Positions 60,174 through 64,000 of a DNA stretch of 64,000 nt are shown here, piece after piece. Below the pieces are notes generated by a model. The model had not been told where the DNA came from, made no database searches, and saw nothing but the letters and a program-made list of their open reading frames with translations. The translations under genes and the position numbers were made by a program. Position 1 is the first letter of the stretch. Every line of letters begins with the position of its first letter. Source of the DNA: Salminus brasiliensis (lineage: Eukaryota > Chordata > Actinopteri > Characiformes > Bryconidae); the NCBI RefSeq assembly GCF_030463535.1, contig NC_132878.1, positions 20,956,925-21,020,924 of the forward strand, in the 5' to 3' direction.

Positions 60174-61084
60174 GCTAAAGCATGGACCAGGTGGGTGTCC
60201 AGTGCTAGAGAAGAGTTAGCAGTCCTTTCAGGCTTGACAGATTTCAGTAGCACGACAAACAGCCAGGATTGCGAGGGAGAGAGAATGACCGGGGTTAGGG
60301 GCAGAGGGACTGTGCTCCTGTGCCCTGAACCTGGGTGATAAATGGGTCCAGAAATAGCTTGTGGCACACACACGCTGGTGTTGCATGGCCTAAAGGGGGG
60401 ATACACACTAAGTGATACAATACTGGGCTTTATTACAGCAATGTAGTGGGTCTCTATTCAGAGGGCTCCTATTTCTCCTAAAGAAGAGTAGACTAGCACC
60501 TGTTCTGTGGCTCATTGCAGTTAATAGATGAGTTGTCACCTGAGAGAAGATTGGGGCAGGCAGATGTAGACATGGACACAGTACAATGAATGTTGTCACA
60601 GAGCAAGCTAGTGGCAACAGTGGCAAGGAAAAACTCCCCCGGGTTAAGAGGGACCTCGAGAGGAACTAAGACTCAAAAGGGGAAGCCATCCCCTCTGGTT
60701 TGACACCAGCTAACAATAAAAAAGCAAAACAGGAATAAAAACAACAATAAAACAAAACTGAATTAAGAAAAAATGGTAAATGTGGCGTCAAGCCATACAA
60801 GCTGAAAACATAAGTGAGAAGGATAAAGTCCATGCAGATAAACAGTCAGAAGCACACTCATGCAGTGAGGTGAGGATGACTAAGGGTGAAGAGGTCAGGG
60901 GGTTGGTTAAAGCTCATGGGTAATGTCATTGAGCATAAGTAGCATTATGCATCGTAATGGCCCCTTTTGGATTGTCTTTTTTTTAATCAACTATTGAAAA
61001 TGCAAAAAAGAATTCAGAGATACAGAAGACCATGAAACACCTTTTCATTGCTACAAACTCCTGAAATGCTACGCAGTAGACAGA

Positions 61085-61204
61085 GGGGGTATAAAGCCCC
61101 CCTCCACCTTTAAGCTGTGGAACGGTGTTCTTTGGTAAAGGTGCACATATTTGTCACTGTACAGCGAAATGTATCCTCTGCATTTAACCCATCTGAGGTA
61201 GTGA

Positions 61205-61236
<32 letters not shown>

Positions 61237-61640
61237 GAACTAGGGCCAGTGAGACTAGGGCCAGTAAGTACACACCCAGAGCGGTGGGCAGCCAGGGTAA
61301 AGGGCCTTGCTCAAGCGGCAGCTTGCCAAGCATGTTGTGGGAATCAACCCACAACCTTGTTATCGACAGCCTAACCGCTCAGCTCTAACCGCTGAGCCAC
61401 CACTGCCCCACTGGAACTTTGGAATGATGGTGCTCCATCCAATACTTCTAGGATGAGTTGACCACACTAACACTCTTTTTAACTGAATGCAATAGAATCC
61501 TCAATATGTAGTAGAAAGCCTTCCCTGGAAAGTAGAGACAGTTGCTCCAACAAAAGCATAGATAGACTCTTTAATACCCTTGATTCATGAAGAAACAATG
61601 AATCAGCAGATGTCCCAATACTTTTGTCCATATAGTGTAT
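61085..61640 (-). mobile_element. CACTATATG-type MITE carrying a SINE insertion
   Basis: GGGGGTATAAAGCCCCCC starts the recognisable part. Family sequence stops near 61135, resumes near 61412 (GGAACTTTGGAATGATGG) and ends TTTTGTCCATATAGTGTA. Confidence 0.65.
61140..61412 (-). repeat. tRNA-derived SINE inserted in a MITE
   Basis: On the minus strand it starts with a TGGTGGCTCAGCGGTTAGAG A-box-like and GGTTGTGGGTTGATTCCC B-box-like head. The body includes CTTGAGCAAGGCC and a (GT)n run (CA on the plus strand, 61205-61231). Confidence 0.6.
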
Positions 61641-61732
61641 TTGTGAACGAATTGGTGTTCCGATGTATATCTTATTTAAATAAGTAGAAACAATGTATTA
61701 ATATATGATTGGGAATGCATTACCATGTACAT

Positions 61733-62200
61733 TGATCAGCCATAACATTAGTACCACTGACAGGTGACGTGAAAAACATTGATTTTCCTCATCTACAGTG
61801 GCATCTGTCAAGGGGTGGATATATTAGGCAGCAAACGAACAGTCAGTTCTTGAAGGTGATGTGAATCTGAGCCACTTTGACAAGGGCCAAACTGTGAAGG
61901 TTTGATGGTCGGAACATCTCCAAAACATCTGGCAAATCTTGTGGGGCTTTTCTGGCATGCAGTGGTAAATACCTACCAAGAGTTGTCAGAGAAAGGACAA
62001 TCAGTGAAAAGGCGACAGGGTCATGGGCACCTAAGGTTAATTGGTTTGATCCATGGAGGCTCCACCTCACAACTTAAAGGATCTGCTGCTATCGTTTTGG
62101 TACCAGATAACCACAGGATACCTTCAGAGGTCTTGTAGAGTCTATGCCTCGAATGGTCAGATCTGTCCCCCATATGTGGTGGTTCTATGCATACTCTTTG
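61733..62200 (+). mobile_element. Deleted Tc1/mariner relic (GATCAG-end family)
   Basis: It starts TGATCAGCCATAACATTAG with CACTGACAGGTGACGTG, then CATCTCCAAAACATCTGG and CGACAGGGTCATGGGC. It jumps to GATCCATGGAGGCTCCACC and CTATGCCTCGAATGGTCAG. The C-terminal transposase half is missing. Confidence 0.65.
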
Positions 62201-63013
62201 TATACTAGGACTTTTCATTGGACTTTATTAGTAGCGCTGGGTAATCTACAGTTGGAAACATATCAATCTGTATAGGGCAGGGCTTCTCCAGGACCAGTAT
62301 TGGGAACGTTAGGTTATGGCACGTCACAGAACAAAGTTACAATATCATTTTACAGTTATTGAATGTAGTCTTTCTGTTGTCACTCACAAAAAGAGTGGGT
62401 AGGCCAAAGTGGGTAGGAGATGACTAATGACTGTGCTGCGATGCCGACTGCGTAAGTGGCACTGTGCCGGACACTTGTGCCAGTTTGACTAAGCCCACTG
62501 AGGCTGTTGGGCACCAGGGAAATGCTTCTTTGCAAGCACATTGACTCTGTATGGTGCTTAATCCTGCAGAATGATCCCAGCACCATTCACCATCAGCCCC
62601 CCGAACAAACTGGCCTTGTGCCCGGTGCTCTGCCGAAGACAAAAGGCTCTCAAAGGAGGTTCAGACCTCAAACTACATGGCCACGTCGGGACATGGACAT
62701 CCTAATCTGTCCTGGCATCTAGCTAGTCCGCTTGGTCCACAGTATTTGTGCCAAAAAAGCCAAAAGACCAAAGGCCACTCTCAGCACTCTTCACCAGATC
62801 CCACATGGCAAAGTTTCCAAAGGGGGGTCCTGGCAAGTATTCAGAGCCAACACTGTAATCCGTCCGGCATCTGACTGAATGAAATCACACCACCGGTTTA
62901 GATAAATACAGAGAGAAAGAGAGTTATCTGGAAGAGAGGGACGAGACAGCTAGCAGAGGAGAGTGGGAGGGACACAACGAAGGGGGGGGGAAGTCAAACA
63001 GTTTACATCATTG

Positions 63014-63034
63014 TTCCAGAAAGATCCACAGCTG
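63014..63034 (+). promoter_or_regulatory. Heat-shock-element-like site and E-box upstream of cryab
   Basis: TTCCAGAA (63014-63021) is an inverted pair of heat-shock units, followed by an imperfect third unit (ATC). The palindromic E-box CAGCTG is at 63029-63034. Both lie about 35-55 bases upstream of the TATA box. Mammalian cryab/hspb2 promoters are known to use heat-shock factor and muscle E-box sites; use here is inferred. Confidence 0.5.
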
Positions 63035-63068
63035 GCTGGGCCTGGCTGAGTGACTACTGTTGGTGGTG

Positions 63069-63076
63069 TATATAAG
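63069..63076 (+). promoter_or_regulatory. TATA box of cryab
   Basis: TATATAAG lies 69 bases before the cryab ATG, so transcription would start near 63100 and leave a 5' UTR of about 45 bases. Mammalian cryab promoters also have a TATA box. Confidence 0.75.
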
Positions 63077-63144
63077 TGGGCAGGCAGGGCAGACACCAGG
63101 TTTTTCTCCAGGAGGACAGTGCTAGCTTCAGGTCAGAAGACAAA

Positions 63145-64000
63145 ATGGATGTCGCCATCAAGCATCCCTGGTTCCGCCGTTCTTTCTGGCCACACTTGAT
63201 CCCCAGCCGGATCTTCGACCAGCACTTCGGGGAGCATATCTCAGAGAGTGAGCTGTTGACCTCCTACCCCGCATTGTACGCCCCACGACCCTCCTTCCTT
63301 CGCTGGCCCAGTTGGGTGGAAAGTGGGCTCTCTGAGGTAAGCGGATCTGACACGTTTTGTATTTCCTTTGTCTTTTCTTCCTTACATACTATTGTACAGC
63401 AAGAGTTAACCTCAGCAATTCCTTTGTGGAGACGTTCTAGTGATGTTCTCCATCTCCAAATGACACAGTGACTAATAAGGAAAATGAATTTGGGAAAGTT
63501 GCTTCTCCGGATGCTGTGTTCCCTGCCAGTTGTCCAGAATGCTGTACAGAGTTCAAGGATTCAAGGACCTTTTTAATGTTCTCTGTCAAATCACCTGCCA
63601 TAAACCAAGAAGACTTGAAGCTTGAGGACCTCTACAATGTTCTAAAGTCAAGTTGTAAATAAAGTCTGAATCATTTCCTAAATAACAAATGTTAGAACAA
63701 ATGTTAAATGTTAAGAAGACAAGCTCTGCCATGTGAAATGAATAAGCTGCACCTTGATGGAGTCATAAGCTTAGAATAAGTATTACAGTTATCTGTCTCA
63801 GCAGAAGATCTCATCTTTATGTAAAACAATGCAAATTAGAGTGAGCACTTGACATGTGTGGGTTCATATTCAAAACCGATTCAAACCGATTACTGGAAAA
63901 CAAGCTACATTATACCTTCATGTTTTATGCTGTCATTATAGATGAAAATGGAAAAGGACCATTTTACCATCAATTTGGATGTAAAGCACTTCGCACCTGA
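63145..64000 (+). CDS. cryab: Alpha-B crystallin, exon 1 and start of exon 2, cut by the window end
   Basis: Small heat-shock protein and lens/muscle chaperone. Exon 1 is 63145-63336 (64 codons, donor GAG|GTAAGC). It starts [16 protein letters not shown], close to the known alpha-B crystallin N-terminus, and continues with [11 protein letters not shown] and [16 protein letters not shown]. Exon 2 begins at 63942 after a TATAG acceptor and reads [19 protein letters not shown], the start of the alpha-crystallin domain, up to the window end. The boundary after GLSE matches the family's first intron. Start choice: an upstream in-frame ATG at 63076 lies only at the end of the TATA box, too close to be transcribed, so 63145 is preferred. 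Teleosts have two cryab copies. Linkage to hspb2 is clear, but I cannot name the copy (a or b) from sequence alone. Confidence 0.93.

Larger units (their letters stand above)
60174..63010. other. hspb2-cryab intergenic region
   Basis: Shared regulatory space between the divergent hspb2 and cryab genes. It contains a fragment of the GGAAAAACTCCC interspersed repeat (60600-60700), a MITE with a SINE inside, and a Tc1 relic. The segments 60180-60420 and 62200-63010 are not recognised as repeats and probably hold the promoters and enhancers. Confidence 0.55.

Noticed and set aside
63076-63144. Upstream in-frame ATG extending cryab by 23 residues
   Set aside because: It sits at the end of the TATA box, upstream of the expected transcription start. 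MDVAIKHPW at 63145 matches the family N-terminus.

Overview
The window is vertebrate nuclear DNA, almost certainly from a teleost fish. It has large introns, AT-rich intergenic DNA, long TA, CA and CT microsatellites, tRNA-derived SINEs, many Tc1/mariner relics and a TA-flanked MITE family ending in CACTATATGGACAAAAG-like repeats. An otophysan (characin, catfish or knifefish relative) is a reasonable guess from the repeats I recognise, but it is not proven here. Coding exons cover about 4 kb of the 64 kb.

Five genes were found, three of them rebuilt exon by exon from splice sites whose phases all agree. Left to right: (1) fzd9, a single-exon Wnt receptor on the minus strand (10488-12236) with a CpG-rich 5' flank; (2) fkbp6, minus strand, eight coding exons (38854-46502, 329 aa), an FKBP/TPR co-chaperone with a degenerate isomerase pocket; (3) a fish counterpart of the little-studied human C11orf52, minus strand, four coding exons (48147-53284, 151 aa), a predicted myristoylated protein with several tyrosine motifs; (4) hspb2, minus strand, two exons (57288-60173, 169 aa); (5) cryab, plus strand, exon 1 and the start of exon 2 (63145 to the window end), with a TATA box and a heat-shock-element-like site.

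The order matters. In human, FZD9 and FKBP6 are neighbours in the 7q11.23 Williams-syndrome interval, while C11orf52, HSPB2 and CRYAB are neighbours on 11q23. Here the two blocks lie end to end, with only 1.6 kb between fkbp6 and the C11orf52 counterpart.

The rest is repeat-rich. The region 1-10 kb holds MITEs, a SINE and a repeated ~0.5 kb unit. The region 13-38.8 kb is a gene desert with Tc1 and MITE relics, a 31-bp minisatellite and AT microsatellites. The introns of fkbp6, the C11orf52 counterpart and hspb2 are full of transposon relics, one of which carries a partial copy of fkbp6 exon 1. A complex block of direct and tandem repeats lies at 53.9-57.0 kb. I found no rRNA, tRNA, CRISPR array or prokaryotic-type system, and no wholly new gene system. 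The most notable points are the synteny junction, the C11orf52 counterpart and the exon-1 fragment inside a transposon.
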